This document shows, piece after piece, positions 42,673 through 50,678 of a DNA stretch of 64,000 bases. Origin of the DNA: Arthrobacter sp. JZ12. GTDB lineage: Bacteria; Actinomycetota; Actinomycetes; Actinomycetales; Micrococcaceae. The stretch's first letter is position 1; every line of letters begins with the position of its first letter. The stretch covers positions 2,604,001-2,668,000 of the forward strand of contig NZ_CP045246.1 of the NCBI RefSeq assembly GCF_035189165.1, written 5' to 3'. The translations under genes and the position numbers were made by a program. The notes beneath the pieces were generated by a model. That model did no database searches and had not been told where the DNA came from. It worked only from the letters and a program-made list of their open reading frames with translations.

Positions 42673-43515
42673 ATGTCCGCGCCCAGTCTCCAACCCGCCG
42701 TCGAACCCGGCACTGCACAGCAGAGCGTGCCGGCGGAGGCGGCACCGCTGGGCGGCCAGCTCGGCGAAGCGGCCTTCTTCGACGTCGACAACACCATGAT
42801 GCGCGGCGCCAGCCTCTTCCACGTGGCCCGGAAAATGTACCAACGGAAGGCATTCACCCTTCGCTTCGCAGCCGGCCTGGCCTGGAAACAGCTGCGGTTT
42901 GTCATGCGCGGGGAGAACATGACCGATATCCATGCGGTGAGGGACGCCGCCCTGGCCTTCGCGATCGGAATTGCTCACGAGGATGTACTCGCCCTGGGCG
43001 AGGAAGTTTACGACGAGATGATTGCCTCCAAAATCTGGCCGGGAGCCAGGGCGTTGGCCGAGCAGCATCTGCGAAACGGCCGCCGGGTCTGGCTGGTCAC
43101 GGGCACACCGGTGGAGGTCGCCAGTGTCATCGCGAATCGCCTTGGGCTGACTGGAGCGCTGGGAACGGTCGGTGAGGTGGCCGATGGCCTCTACACAGGC
43201 AAACTCGTCGGCGAATTCCTTCACGGTCCTGCGAAGGCCACCGCTGTCCAGGAACTGGCTGAAACTGAAGGACTGGACCTCTCGCGATGCTGGGCATACA
43301 GCGACTCCTACAACGACATTCCGCTGCTCACCATGGTGGGTCACCCGGTTGCCATCAACCCGGATCACCGGCTGCGCAAGCACGCCCGCGACCACAACTG
43401 GCCCATCTACGATTTCCGCAGCGGCCGCCGTGCGGCGACGCTCGGACTCAAGGCGGCAACGGGAGCAGGTGTGGTGTACGGCCTCTGGCGCGGTTTCGCG
43501 CGCTTCAGGGGCTGA
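42673..43515 (+). CDS. HAD-IB family phosphatase (SerB-like)
   Basis: Haloacid dehalogenase-type hydrolase of 280 residues. The nucleophile motif is FFDVDNTMMRG, the second motif VTGTPVEV, and the acidic motif SDSYNDIPLL; the cap insert lies between the first two. A C-terminal hydrophobic region (residues about 255-275, GLKAATGAGVVYGLWRG) might contact the membrane. Mycobacterial relatives are annotated SerB1, but phosphoserine specificity is not certain. Leaderless-type ATG. Confidence 0.88.
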   Translation: MSAPSLQPAVEPGTAQQSVPAEAAPLGGQLGEAAFFDVDNTMMRGASLFHVARKMYQRKAFTLRFAAGLAWKQLRFVMRGENMTDIHAVRDAALAFAIGIAHEDVLALGEEVYDEMIASKIWPGARALAEQHLRNGRRVWLVTGTPVEVASVIANRLGLTGALGTVGEVADGLYTGKLVGEFLHGPAKATAVQELAETEGLDLSRCWAYSDSYNDIPLLTMVGHPVAINPDHRLRKHARDHNWPIYDFRSGRRAATLGLKAATGAGVVYGLWRGFARFRG

Positions 43516-43575
43516 CCATCCTCCCCTGAAGCATCCCGTTTCGCCGCTTCGCACGCAGTTCAGGCCTTAAATGCA

Positions 43576-43603
43576 AAACCGGCCCGCCTGACTGGCGGAC
43601 CGG
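43576..43603 (-). terminator. Terminator of the bS22 gene
   Basis: On the minus strand CCGGTCCGCC and GGCGGGCCGG (9 of 10 pairs) with a 5-base loop are followed by TTTTGC, 8 bases after the bS22 stop. Confidence 0.8.
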
Positions 43604-43611
43604 ATGCGATG

Positions 43612-43710
43612 CTACTTCTTGTTGCGGCGCTGGTGGCGGGTCTTGCGAAGCAGCTTGCGGTGCTTCTTCTTTGCCATACGCTTGCGGCGCTTCTTAATTA
43701 CTGAACCCAT
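43612..43710 (-). CDS. Ribosomal protein bS22 (AURKAIP1/COX24 domain)
   Basis: A 32-residue, extremely basic protein beginning MGSVIKKRRKRMAKKKHRK and ending RRNKK. Nearly half of its residues are Lys or Arg. The AURKAIP1/COX24 sequence is the actinobacterial small-subunit protein bS22, which was found in mycobacterial ribosome structures. It has its own terminator just downstream. It is followed on the same strand's upstream side by a 223-base region (43711-43933) without another gene. Confidence 0.9.
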   Translation of the reverse strand: MGSVIKKRRKRMAKKKHRKLLRKTRHQRRNKK

Positions 43711-43933
43711 AGAGTCCTCACAAACTATTCATTCCGGTTCCGGACAACCACTACCGACCGGTACCGGCGGCAGGGACGCTCGAATCTGACAGGTTGGTGC
43801 GCGCACAGGACGTGCACCGTGCGGCCGCACCAAAACGGCCGTCTACGCGAAACGCTTCTTAACAGAGTACCCGCTCAAACCGGCCTTCCTGACCGGACGA
43901 AGACGCCCGGCGCGCAGCGGGGCCCGACGGCAA

Positions 43934-44146
43934 TCAGCCGGTGCTGGATTGCCCGTCGATGGACGCCGACCGCAGATACTGCTGGACGGCCGACTCAGGC
44001 ACCCGGTATGACCTTCCGAACTGTACCGCCGGCATATCTCCCGCGTGGATCAGCCGGTAAACAGTCATCTTGGACACCCGCATTACCTCGGCCACTTCCG
44101 CGACTGTAAGGAAGCGCACGTCGGAAAAGCTGCTCCCGCTCGTCAT
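43934..44146 (-). CDS. BldC-like MerR-type/excisionase-fold DNA-binding protein
   Basis: Single-domain DNA-binding protein of 70 residues. The winged helix is complete: FLTVAEVAEVMRVSKMTVYRLIHAGDMPAVQFGRSYRVPESAVQQYL (as consecutive segments). Length and sequence match BldC-like or excisionase-family (HTH_17) proteins of actinobacteria; the same gene lies next to bS22 in mycobacteria. BldC proteins bind tandem direct repeats cooperatively. Its own upstream region 44147-44298 has a TACAGT -10-like element at 44259-44264 (minus strand) and two TGAGACCT repeats. Confidence 0.85.
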   Translation of the reverse strand: MTSGSSFSDVRFLTVAEVAEVMRVSKMTVYRLIHAGDMPAVQFGRSYRVPESAVQQYLRSASIDGQSSTG

Positions 44147-44298
44147 CTCACCACTGTCCTTCTCTCTGAGACCTAACCCTGAGATTGGCGGTCCGCTCCT
44201 TGAGGATCGCCGGACGGCGTGTCGCCTTGAGACCTGAGGTTATCCGTCTAGGGAGATACTGTAGTGGTTGAAGTGACCAAAGTGAAAGCACGGGTCGG

Positions 44299-45378
44299 TC
44301 ACGGCTTGCCATCAGTACGACGGCGCCGCGATCCTTCCGCGAGATCGGCCAGCACACCGGCGGTCACGTCCCAGCCCATGCAGGCATCGGTGACGCTCTG
44401 CCCGTAGACAAGCTCGCGGGGTGCTGCAACATCCAGCTTCTGGGCACCCGGCACCAGGAAGCTTTCCAGCATTACCCCTGCAATGACTTCGGTCCCAGCC
44501 ACTGACTCCGCCAGCTCCCGCGCCACTCCCGCCTGCCGCTCGTGATCCTTGCCGCTGTTGGCGTGGCTCGCGTCCACGATCAGGCGACCATTGAGCCCGG
44601 CCGAGGTTAGCTTCGCCGTCGCATTTGCGAGGTGGCCGGCACCGTAATTCGGGCCGCTGGCCCCGCCGCGCAGGATCAAGTGTGTGTCCGGGTTTCCGGC
44701 GGTGGAGACGACGGCGGCGCGACCGTCGTCGTCAATGCCCAGGAAGGACTGCGGCGCAGACGCTGCAGCGCACGCATCAAGCGCCACTCCGATGCCGCCG
44801 TCGGTTCCATTCTTGAAGCCGACCGGCATAGGCAGTCCGGAGACGAACTGACGGTGAATCTGGCTCTCGGTGGTACGGGCACCCACGGCTCCCCAGCTCA
44901 CCAGGTCCGAAATGTACTGCGGGCTGATCGGCTCGAGGAATTCCGTCCCCACGGGCAGCCCAAGCTCCGCAACCTTTACAAGGAAGGAGCGCGCGGCGCG
45001 CAGCCCCGTGGCAATGTCGTGGCTGCCGTCGAGATGCGGGTCGTTGATCAGCCCCTTCCACCCGACGGTGGTCCGGGGCTTCTCGAAGTAGGCACGCATG
45101 ACCACCAACAGGTCCTCGCGGTGCTCCCGGGCAGCGCCCACAAGCAGCCTGGCGTACTCGAGTCCTGCCTCCGCGTCGTGAATGGAGCAGGGCCCGGCAA
45201 TGACCAGCAGGCGATTGTCCACTCCGTTCAGGACGGCCCGGATGTCCTCACGCGAGCGGCGGATGGAATCTGAAATCTCAACGCTGCCCGGAATCTCGGC
45301 CAGCAGCTCGGAGGGTGCAGGCAACGGCGCGGTCCCGCGCTGGGTGGCGGTGGGTTGTGTGGAGGTGAGGGTCTTCAT
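44299..45378 (-). CDS. aroG: DAHP synthase (3-deoxy-7-phosphoheptulonate synthase), class I
   Basis: First enzyme of aromatic amino acid synthesis, condensing phosphoenolpyruvate with erythrose 4-phosphate; 359 residues. Motifs of the class I (AroFGH) family are GPCSIHD, RAYFEKPRTTVGWKG, RGGASGPNYG and IVDASHANSGKD; metal ligands Cys and His in GPCSIHD and His in DASHAN are present. Upstream lie a promoter, a 22-codon leader peptide rich in Trp, Tyr and Phe and interleaved complementary segments, so expression is probably controlled by attenuation. Which of the AroF, AroG or AroH feedback types it is cannot be told. Confidence 0.92.
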   Translation of the reverse strand: MKTLTSTQPTATQRGTAPLPAPSELLAEIPGSVEISDSIRRSREDIRAVLNGVDNRLLVIAGPCSIHDAEAGLEYARLLVGAAREHREDLLVVMRAYFEKPRTTVGWKGLINDPHLDGSHDIATGLRAARSFLVKVAELGLPVGTEFLEPISPQYISDLVSWGAVGARTTESQIHRQFVSGLPMPVGFKNGTDGGIGVALDACAAASAPQSFLGIDDDGRAAVVSTAGNPDTHLILRGGASGPNYGAGHLANATAKLTSAGLNGRLIVDASHANSGKDHERQAGVARELAESVAGTEVIAGVMLESFLVPGAQKLDVAAPRELVYGQSVTDACMGWDVTAGVLADLAEGSRRRRTDGKP

Positions 45379-45446
45379 GGTCCCGGCTTTCCTGGAGGAT
45401 TCTGCAGCGGGACTGATGCAACAGAGCCCGCCGTGGAAACGACGAA

Positions 45447-45554
45447 GGGCAGGAACTTGTCCTGCCCGGTTGGCTCTGAAGGGGTTGGTAGGCGTATTAG
45501 GTGAGTGTCACCTGACGCGGCTCCTTCAGAGCCAACGCAAAATACGCATACCAA
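45447..45554 (-). promoter_or_regulatory. Candidate transcription attenuator of the DAHP synthase gene
   Basis: In the minus-strand RNA, segment 1 (45554-45541) pairs with 1' (45498-45485) at 13 of 14 bases, and segment 2 (45535-45523) pairs perfectly with 2' (45482-45470) over 13 bases. The order is 1-2-1'-2', so both pairings cannot form as simple hairpins. Segment 1 contains the Trp-Tyr-Ala-Tyr codons of the leader peptide. A GGGCAGGA/TCCTGCCC hairpin with a T-rich tail follows at 45467-45447. Confidence 0.7.
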
Positions 45555-45565
45555 CGGGTTGTCAT
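45497..45565 (-). CDS. Aromatic leader peptide
   Basis: A 22-codon peptide, MTTRWYAYFALALKEPR and five more residues, that contains Trp, Tyr, Tyr and Phe within five consecutive positions. It begins at the probable transcription start (leaderless) and ends 118 bases before the DAHP synthase ATG. Such runs of end-product codons are the hallmark of ribosome-mediated attenuation. Confidence 0.75.
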   Translation of the reverse strand: MTTRWYAYFALALKEPRQVTLT

Positions 45566-45571
45566 GGAACG

Positions 45572-45599
45572 AGGTTAGCGCGTGGCAAACATTCGGCAA
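45572..45599 (-). promoter_or_regulatory. Promoter of the DAHP synthase leader
   Basis: On the minus strand TTGCCG (45599-45594) and TAACCT (45577-45572) are 16 bases apart, and 6 bases separate TAACCT from the leader-peptide ATG. Confidence 0.6.
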
Positions 45600-45646
45600 A
45601 TGTGTGAACGAAATATGACGCCGGACGGATCCGCCGCATTCGGGAG

Positions 45647-46093
45647 TTACTCCTTGCGGCGCCGGAGCTTTGGGAACTGTGAGAGGAGGTCAGCGGCACG
45701 CTCTGCTGCGCGCCCCACAGTGCGGCCAAACGGCTGGACCGCCTCCGGGTTGCCTGCTCCGGATCGGGCCACCAACAGTTCTTCCAGATCGGCTTCAATG
45801 ACGGCGGGCGCCAGCACATGCTCCGCGGAAACGGCCGGCTGGAACTCTGCCAGCCAGGAGGCTACGCCCTCGAGAGGTTCAGCGTTCAGCGAGTAGAAAC
45901 GCTTCTGCCCCTGCGCCCGCATGGACACCAGCCCTGCCTCCCTCAGCACCTTCAAATGCTTGGAAACGGTGGGCTGGCTGACCTCCAGTTGCTGAACCAG
46001 TTCGCCTACAGCCTTGTCCCCGTCTCGCAGCGAGACCAGAATGTGTCGGCGGGTGGGTTCAGCGATGACGGCGAATACATCATCCACGACCAT
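45647..46093 (-). CDS. ArsR-family winged-helix regulator
   Basis: Regulator of 148 residues with a helix-turn-helix at about 8-80 (AEPTRRHILVSLRDGDKAVG, LEVSQPTVSKHLKVLREAG, RFYSLNAEPL). No Cys-based metal site is visible, so it is not a classic arsenite or zinc sensor. The C-terminal 50 residues are a charged tail. TAAGGT lies 6 bases before the ATG. It lies between acuC and the DAHP synthase leader; its target is unknown. Confidence 0.87.
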   Translation of the reverse strand: MVVDDVFAVIAEPTRRHILVSLRDGDKAVGELVQQLEVSQPTVSKHLKVLREAGLVSMRAQGQKRFYSLNAEPLEGVASWLAEFQPAVSAEHVLAPAVIEADLEELLVARSGAGNPEAVQPFGRTVGRAAERAADLLSQFPKLRRRKE

Positions 46094-46099
46094 CCCATT

Positions 46100-46105
46100 A
46101 CCTTA
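46100..46105 (-). promoter_or_regulatory. -10 element for a leaderless mRNA
   Basis: TAAGGT on the minus strand lies 6 bases before the ArsR-type ATG at 46093. Confidence 0.5.
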
Positions 46106-46161
46106 GCCGCATATAACGAAAGAGGCATCCCTTGAGTGGTAGAGGAGGCGATGGGGCAGGT

Positions 46162-47376
46162 TCAGTCAAACCACGGGTCAAGCCCGTGCAGCGGGAAGAC
46201 CGCCTTGCGGGTGGCCATGATGGCACGGTCCAGGTTTTCGTTGGGGTCGAAGCCGGCTTCCCAGGACTGCCACCAGGTGTCGGACCCATCTCCGAACACG
46301 TAGGGCGCGGTGCTCCCAAAGTGTTCTTTCACGTACGCTCGCCACGGCTCGGGTACGGGCGATGAGGGAGTGATGTCCGTGCCGGCGGCCACGGCGGTGA
46401 GCAGAGTCCATGACCGCGGAACCACCGAGGTGATGTTGTAGCCGCCGCCCCCGGTAGCGATCCACCGCCCTTCGCAGAGGCTTGAGGCGAGATCGCGGAT
46501 CGCGACGGCCGCCGCATACTGGGCATCCACCGTGAATCGGAGGTTGGTCAGGGGGTCGTCCCGGTGGCTGTCGCAGCCGTGCTGGCTCACGATCACTTCA
46601 GGCTGGAACGCAGTGGCCAACTGGGGAACCACCGCGTGGAACGCGCGCAGGAACCCTGAGTCGCTGGTGATGGTCGGCAGCGCAAGGTTGACCGCGAACC
46701 CGAACGCGGAGGGGCCCCCAAGTTCGTCCGGGAAACCGGTTCCGGGGAACAGGCTCATGCCTGTCTCGTGCAGGGAGATGGTCATAACGCGCTTGTCGTC
46801 CCAGAAAATCTCCTGAGTGCCATCGCCGTGGTGGGCGTCGACGTCGAGATAGAGCACGCGCTGCACTCCCCCGTCGAGCAGGCGCTGGATAGCCGCTGCC
46901 GCGTCGTTATAGATGCAGAAGCCGCCGGCCCTGGCCCGCCCCGCGTGGTGCAGTCCGCCGCCGAAGTTGACTGCATGCTGCGCGCTCCCGGACAGCACGG
47001 CCTCTGCGGCGGCGAGGGATCCGCCAACCATCCGCGCACTGGCTGAGTGCATTCCGGGGAAGGCGGGAGTATCGTCCGTGCCGATCCCTACTGCCCCGTC
47101 CGCGCTGTCGGGATCAGCGTCCGCGTCCTTGACCGCCTGGACGTAGTCGGCGTCGTGCACTGTGAGAAGGCTGGCGTCGTCGGCCACGTCCGGAATCTCG
47201 CGCGTTACCTGAGGCAGGTCGAAGAGGCCGACCAAATTCAGCAGCCTCGCCGTCAGGTCCAGCCGCAACGGATTCATCGGATGGTGGGAACCGAAGTTGT
47301 AGGCAAGCATGGCTTCGTCCCACACGACCCTGGTTGGGAAGGGCGCTGCGGACGCGTCATCGGAACTACTTGCCAC
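46162..47376 (-). CDS. acuC: Acetoin utilization protein AcuC (histone deacetylase family)
   Basis: Class I-type deacetylase of 404 residues that is likely to regulate acetyl-CoA synthetase by protein deacetylation, as in Bacillus. The zinc-site motif is LDVDAHHGDGT with the acidic ligand in QHGCDSHRDDPL; the tandem His and the active-site Tyr region GGGGYN are present. GTG 47376 has TAGCCT 6 bases upstream. An acuA or acsA gene is not seen beside it. Confidence 0.9.
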   Translation of the reverse strand: MASSSDDASAAPFPTRVVWDEAMLAYNFGSHHPMNPLRLDLTARLLNLVGLFDLPQVTREIPDVADDASLLTVHDADYVQAVKDADADPDSADGAVGIGTDDTPAFPGMHSASARMVGGSLAAAEAVLSGSAQHAVNFGGGLHHAGRARAGGFCIYNDAAAAIQRLLDGGVQRVLYLDVDAHHGDGTQEIFWDDKRVMTISLHETGMSLFPGTGFPDELGGPSAFGFAVNLALPTITSDSGFLRAFHAVVPQLATAFQPEVIVSQHGCDSHRDDPLTNLRFTVDAQYAAAVAIRDLASSLCEGRWIATGGGGYNITSVVPRSWTLLTAVAAGTDITPSSPVPEPWRAYVKEHFGSTAPYVFGDGSDTWWQSWEAGFDPNENLDRAIMATRKAVFPLHGLDPWFD

Positions 47377-47382
47377 TCCAGC

Positions 47383-47388
47383 AGGCTA
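47383..47388 (-). promoter_or_regulatory. -10 element for a leaderless mRNA
   Basis: TAGCCT on the minus strand lies 6 bases before GTG 47376. Confidence 0.5.
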
Positions 47389-47502
47389 CGCGATCAGGGG
47401 CTCTCCTGCCCACGAGGTTCAGGGGAAAGTGGTTTACTACTCGGGAGGCCCAGCGGCACACCGCAAAGGGACCGCAGGAGAAACGGGAGCTGATCGTCAG
47501 GG

Positions 47503-48915
47503 ATGGCAAGAGAACAACCGTCCTGGTTGGGCGGTGAGGACCGGGTCGATCTCCGGCTGCTCCGCAGGGCACGGGATTTCATTGACGGAGTAGTCAACAG
47601 CTCGCCCGCGCGCGTTGCCCTCCTGATCTTCGCGCTCGTTGTCCTGCTCTTCACCTTCCTGCTCAGCCTGCCGTTCGCAAGCCGGTCCGGAGATTTCACA
47701 CCCCTGCACGACGCGCTGTTCACTGCCGTCTCCGCAGTGTGCGTTGTGGGCCTCACCGTTGTCTCGACAGCCGCCTACTGGTCCTTCTTCGGGCAACTGG
47801 TCATTCTTGTCGCCATCTTCGTCGGTGGGCTGGGGACGCTGACCCTGGCCTCCCTGCTTGCACTGGTGGTGAGCAAGCGCCTGGGCGTGCGCGGCAAGCT
47901 GCTGGCGCAGTCCGCCCTGAACAACGCAACCCGCCTAGGGGAAGTCGGCACGCTGCTGAGGATCGTCATCACCACGTCGGTGGTGGTGGAGGTGGTTCTG
48001 GCGCTGGCCCTTATTCCGCGGTTCATGATTCTGGGAGAGCCGTTCTGGCTGGCCGTCTGGCACGGGATTTTCTACTCCATCTCGGCCTTCAACAACGCGG
48101 GCTTCACACCGCACTCGGACGGCCTGGTTCCCTACGAAACGGACCTGTGGATCCTCGTACCGCTCATGCTCGGCGTCTTCATCGGCAGCCTCGGATTCCC
48201 GGTGATTCTGGTCCTCCTGCAGTTCCGCCACCATGTGCGGAAATGGAGCCTGCACGCAAAGCTCACCATCAATGTGTCGCTCATCCTGCTGTTCGCCGGA
48301 ACGGTGCTGTGGGGGCTGATGGAGTGGTCCAACACTCGGACTATCGGCGAGTTGAGCGCAAGCGACAAGGTGATCCACGCGGTCTTTGCCTCGGTCATGA
48401 CCCGCTCGGGCGGCTTCAATCTGGTGGATCAGAGCGAAATGGAGTCCACCACGATGCTTCTGACCGACGCGCTGATGTTTGCAGGCGGCGGTTCGGCGTC
48501 GACCGCCGGCGGCATCAAGGTCACGACCATTGCCCTGATGTTTCTGGCGATCCTTGCCGAGGGTCGCGGCGACTCGGATGTCAGTGTCTACGGCCGCAAA
48601 ATCCCGCAGGGCGCCATGCGCGTTGCGATTTCCGTGCTGTTCATGGGCGCCACGATCGTCCTGGTCGGCACGGGCCTCATCCTGTGGATCTCGGGCGAGG
48701 AACTGAACCGGGTGCTCTTCGAAGTGATCTCCGCATTCGCCACCTGCGGCCTGAGCACCAATCTCAGCGCGGAGCTGCCTCCCGAGGGCAAGTACGTGCT
48801 CTCCGCGCTGATGTTCGCCGGACGCCTCGGAACGATTACCCTTGCATCGGCGCTTGCACTGCGCCAACGCAGCACGCTCTACCACTACCCGGAAGAGAGG
48901 CCGATCATTGGCTGA
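47503..48915 (+). CDS. Potassium uptake protein TrkH/KtrB
   Basis: Membrane subunit of a Trk/Ktr K+ channel-transporter, 470 residues. Four pore repeats are expected; filter-like segments are visible in AVCVVGLTVV, SAFNNAGFTPHSDGL, MTRSGGFNLVD and FATCGLSTNL, each with a conserved Gly. About ten hydrophobic helices surround them. The regulatory NAD-binding subunit gene overlaps the 3' end, so the pair is coupled. A strong ribosome binding site is not obvious before the ATG. Confidence 0.9.
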   Translation: MAREQPSWLGGEDRVDLRLLRRARDFIDGVVNSSPARVALLIFALVVLLFTFLLSLPFASRSGDFTPLHDALFTAVSAVCVVGLTVVSTAAYWSFFGQLVILVAIFVGGLGTLTLASLLALVVSKRLGVRGKLLAQSALNNATRLGEVGTLLRIVITTSVVVEVVLALALIPRFMILGEPFWLAVWHGIFYSISAFNNAGFTPHSDGLVPYETDLWILVPLMLGVFIGSLGFPVILVLLQFRHHVRKWSLHAKLTINVSLILLFAGTVLWGLMEWSNTRTIGELSASDKVIHAVFASVMTRSGGFNLVDQSEMESTTMLLTDALMFAGGGSASTAGGIKVTTIALMFLAILAEGRGDSDVSVYGRKIPQGAMRVAISVLFMGATIVLVGTGLILWISGEELNRVLFEVISAFATCGLSTNLSAELPPEGKYVLSALMFAGRLGTITLASALALRQRSTLYHYPEERPIIG

Positions 48916-49576
48916 CAGACCAGCACACAACGCGCCAGTGCTCGTGATCGGCCTGGGCCGATTCGGCTCCGCGACCGCTGAGCAGCTGGTGAAGCAGGGA
49001 CGCGAAGTCCTTGCCATCGAAAAGGACCCGCAGCTGGTCCAGAAATGGGCCGGCGTCCTGACCCACGTTGTCGAAGCGGATGCCACCAATATCGACGCGC
49101 TGCGCCAGCTCGGCGCGCAGGAGTTCACCGCCGCCGTCGTCGGTGTCGGTACATCCATCGAGTCGAGCGTGCTCATCACCGCCAACCTGGTGGACCTCAA
49201 CATCGACAACCTCTGGGTCAAGGCCATCACGCCCTCGCACGGCAAGATCCTGAAGCGCATCGGGGCGAACCACGTGATCTATCCGGAGGCTGACGCCGGC
49301 CAGCGGGCTGCCCACCTGGTGGGCGGCCGGATGCTGGACTTCATCGAGTTCGACGACGGCTTCGCCATCGTGAAGATGTACCCGCCGAAGGAGACACAGG
49401 GCTTCACGCTCGGCGAGTCGGCGGTGCGCTCCAAGTACGGGGTAACCGTGGTCGGTGTGAAGTCGCCGGGTGAAGACTTCACCTATGCCCGCCCCGACAC
49501 CAAGGTGACCAGCCGGGACATGCTCATTGTCTCCGGTCACGTGGACCTGCTGGAGCGGTTCGCCGCCCGCCCCTGA
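48908..49576 (+). CDS. Trk/Ktr system NAD-binding regulatory protein
   Basis: Peripheral RCK protein of 222 residues. The RCK_N Rossmann domain begins with VLVIGLGRFGSATAE and the RCK_C domain fills the last 75 residues. It gates the TrkH/KtrB pore in response to nucleotide. The start is TTG 48908, preceded by GAGAGG 8 bases upstream and overlapping the trkH stop by 8 bases; no ATG or GTG in the right place exists. Confidence 0.9.
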   Translation: MADRPAHNAPVLVIGLGRFGSATAEQLVKQGREVLAIEKDPQLVQKWAGVLTHVVEADATNIDALRQLGAQEFTAAVVGVGTSIESSVLITANLVDLNIDNLWVKAITPSHGKILKRIGANHVIYPEADAGQRAAHLVGGRMLDFIEFDDGFAIVKMYPPKETQGFTLGESAVRSKYGVTVVGVKSPGEDFTYARPDTKVTSRDMLIVSGHVDLLERFAARP

Positions 49577-49580
49577 GGCG

Positions 49581-50426
49581 TCAGCCGCCTAGTTCGCGGG
49601 TTATGGCTGCGGCACGTTCCGCGGCGGCGCGGGCGCCTGCGGCGATGATGTCGGGCAGCCCCTGCTCTTCGAAAGTGGCGATAGCCCGTTCGGTGGTGCC
49701 GTTGGGGCTGGTCACCGCCTTGCGCAGCGCTGTAGCATCTGCGCCGTCCTCGGCGAGCATGAAACCCGCACCGGCAACCGTCTGGGTGGCCAGCAGCCGT
49801 GCCAGGTCCTCGTCGAGCCCCAGTTTCACACCGGCCGCGGCCATTGCCTCCGCCAGGTAGAACGCGTACGCCGGCCCGGAACCGCTGACGGCTGACAGCG
49901 CATCCACCTGCTCCTCGGGTACTTCGACCACCGTTCCGGCGGCTCCGAGGATGGTGCGTGCCTGCTCCATGAGCTCAGGCGTGGCATTTGTGCCGGCCGA
50001 GATCGAGAGGACGCCCCTGCCCAGGCTGGACGGTGTGTTGGGCATGCTGCGGATCACCGGCTGGCCCGGAGGCAGCGCTGCTTCGAGCATGTCGATCGAA
50101 ATGGCTGCCGCGACACTGATCACCACCGTGCCCGGCTTCAGTGCAGGACCGATCTCCCGCGCCAGGTCGAGAATGCCCACCGGCTTCACACCCAGCAGGA
50201 CGACGTCGGCCGCTTCAGCGGCTTTCCGATTGGCGCCGGAGTCCTCGGCTGTGGACAGCGCGGCCACTGCGTGCCTGCCTGCGAGGGCTGCAGCCTTCTC
50301 GGGGGTTCGCACCGTCGCGGTCACCTGGCTCGCCGGTAGGCCGGCGGCAAGGAGACCGGTAAGAATTGCGCCGTTCATTGAACCGCAGCCAAGGAAGGAG
50401 ATGTGCTGGGAGATGGAAGTAGCCAT
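49581..50426 (-). CDS. proC: Pyrroline-5-carboxylate reductase
   Basis: Last enzyme of proline synthesis, 281 residues. The Rossmann start FLGCGSMNGAIL, the NADPH site, the SGSGPAYAF active-site stretch at about residue 170 and the LATQTVAGAGFMLAE helix are as in the family. It is monocistronic on the minus strand and converges with the K+ uptake genes with 4 bases between. Its 5' region (50427-50678) contains the small-RNA candidate on the opposite strand. Confidence 0.93.
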   Translation of the reverse strand: MATSISQHISFLGCGSMNGAILTGLLAAGLPASQVTATVRTPEKAAALAGRHAVAALSTAEDSGANRKAAEAADVVLLGVKPVGILDLAREIGPALKPGTVVISVAAAISIDMLEAALPPGQPVIRSMPNTPSSLGRGVLSISAGTNATPELMEQARTILGAAGTVVEVPEEQVDALSAVSGSGPAYAFYLAEAMAAAGVKLGLDEDLARLLATQTVAGAGFMLAEDGADATALRKAVTSPNGTTERAIATFEEQGLPDIIAAGARAAAERAAAITRELGG

Positions 50427-50511
50427 TGGCCCATCGTGTCATGGCGGCTGGATTCCCAGCATCCTCACAGCCTGTATGGGGGTCAGCTCCAAGGTTTTCC
50501 AGTACAGTCGT

Positions 50512-50625
50512 TATCACCTCATAAAGGTGCGAGTGATGAAGCCGGGCTCTCCCTGGCCCGGTCAGTGCCGGTGAGCAACAGCAGTGTTTCCCCCAATCAC
50601 GCTGACGCTCACCGGCACTTCCTTT
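50512..50625 (+). ncRNA. Candidate structured small RNA between proC and ppx
   Basis: Three hairpins follow each other on the plus strand: CACCT/AGGTG (50515-50529), CCGGGC/GCCCGG (50542-50561) and a 13-bp perfect stem (50564-50576 with 50607-50619). The last stem is extended inside by CAGC/GCTG and GTG/CAC pairs to a C-rich loop, and TTCCTTTT follows, so it fits an intrinsic terminator. TACAGT at 50503-50508 could be a -10. No reading frame fits. It reminds me slightly of the actinobacterial 6C RNA because of the C-rich loop, but the loops have only three to five C residues. Confidence 0.45.
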
Positions 50626-50678
50626 TGGGGTGCTGGTCCGGTGCCTAAATTAACGCCTATTGCATGCCTGTCGGGGTG

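Noticed and set aside
42601-43554. A long upstream extension of the glutaredoxin frame
   Set aside because: It is antisense to the HAD phosphatase gene, and the thioredoxin fold begins only after the Met at 42600.
50541-50620. Glycine riboswitch upstream of proC
   Set aside because: A GGAGAG-like stretch occurs on the minus strand, but the rest of the glycine aptamer consensus is missing and the T-rich tail is on the plus strand.
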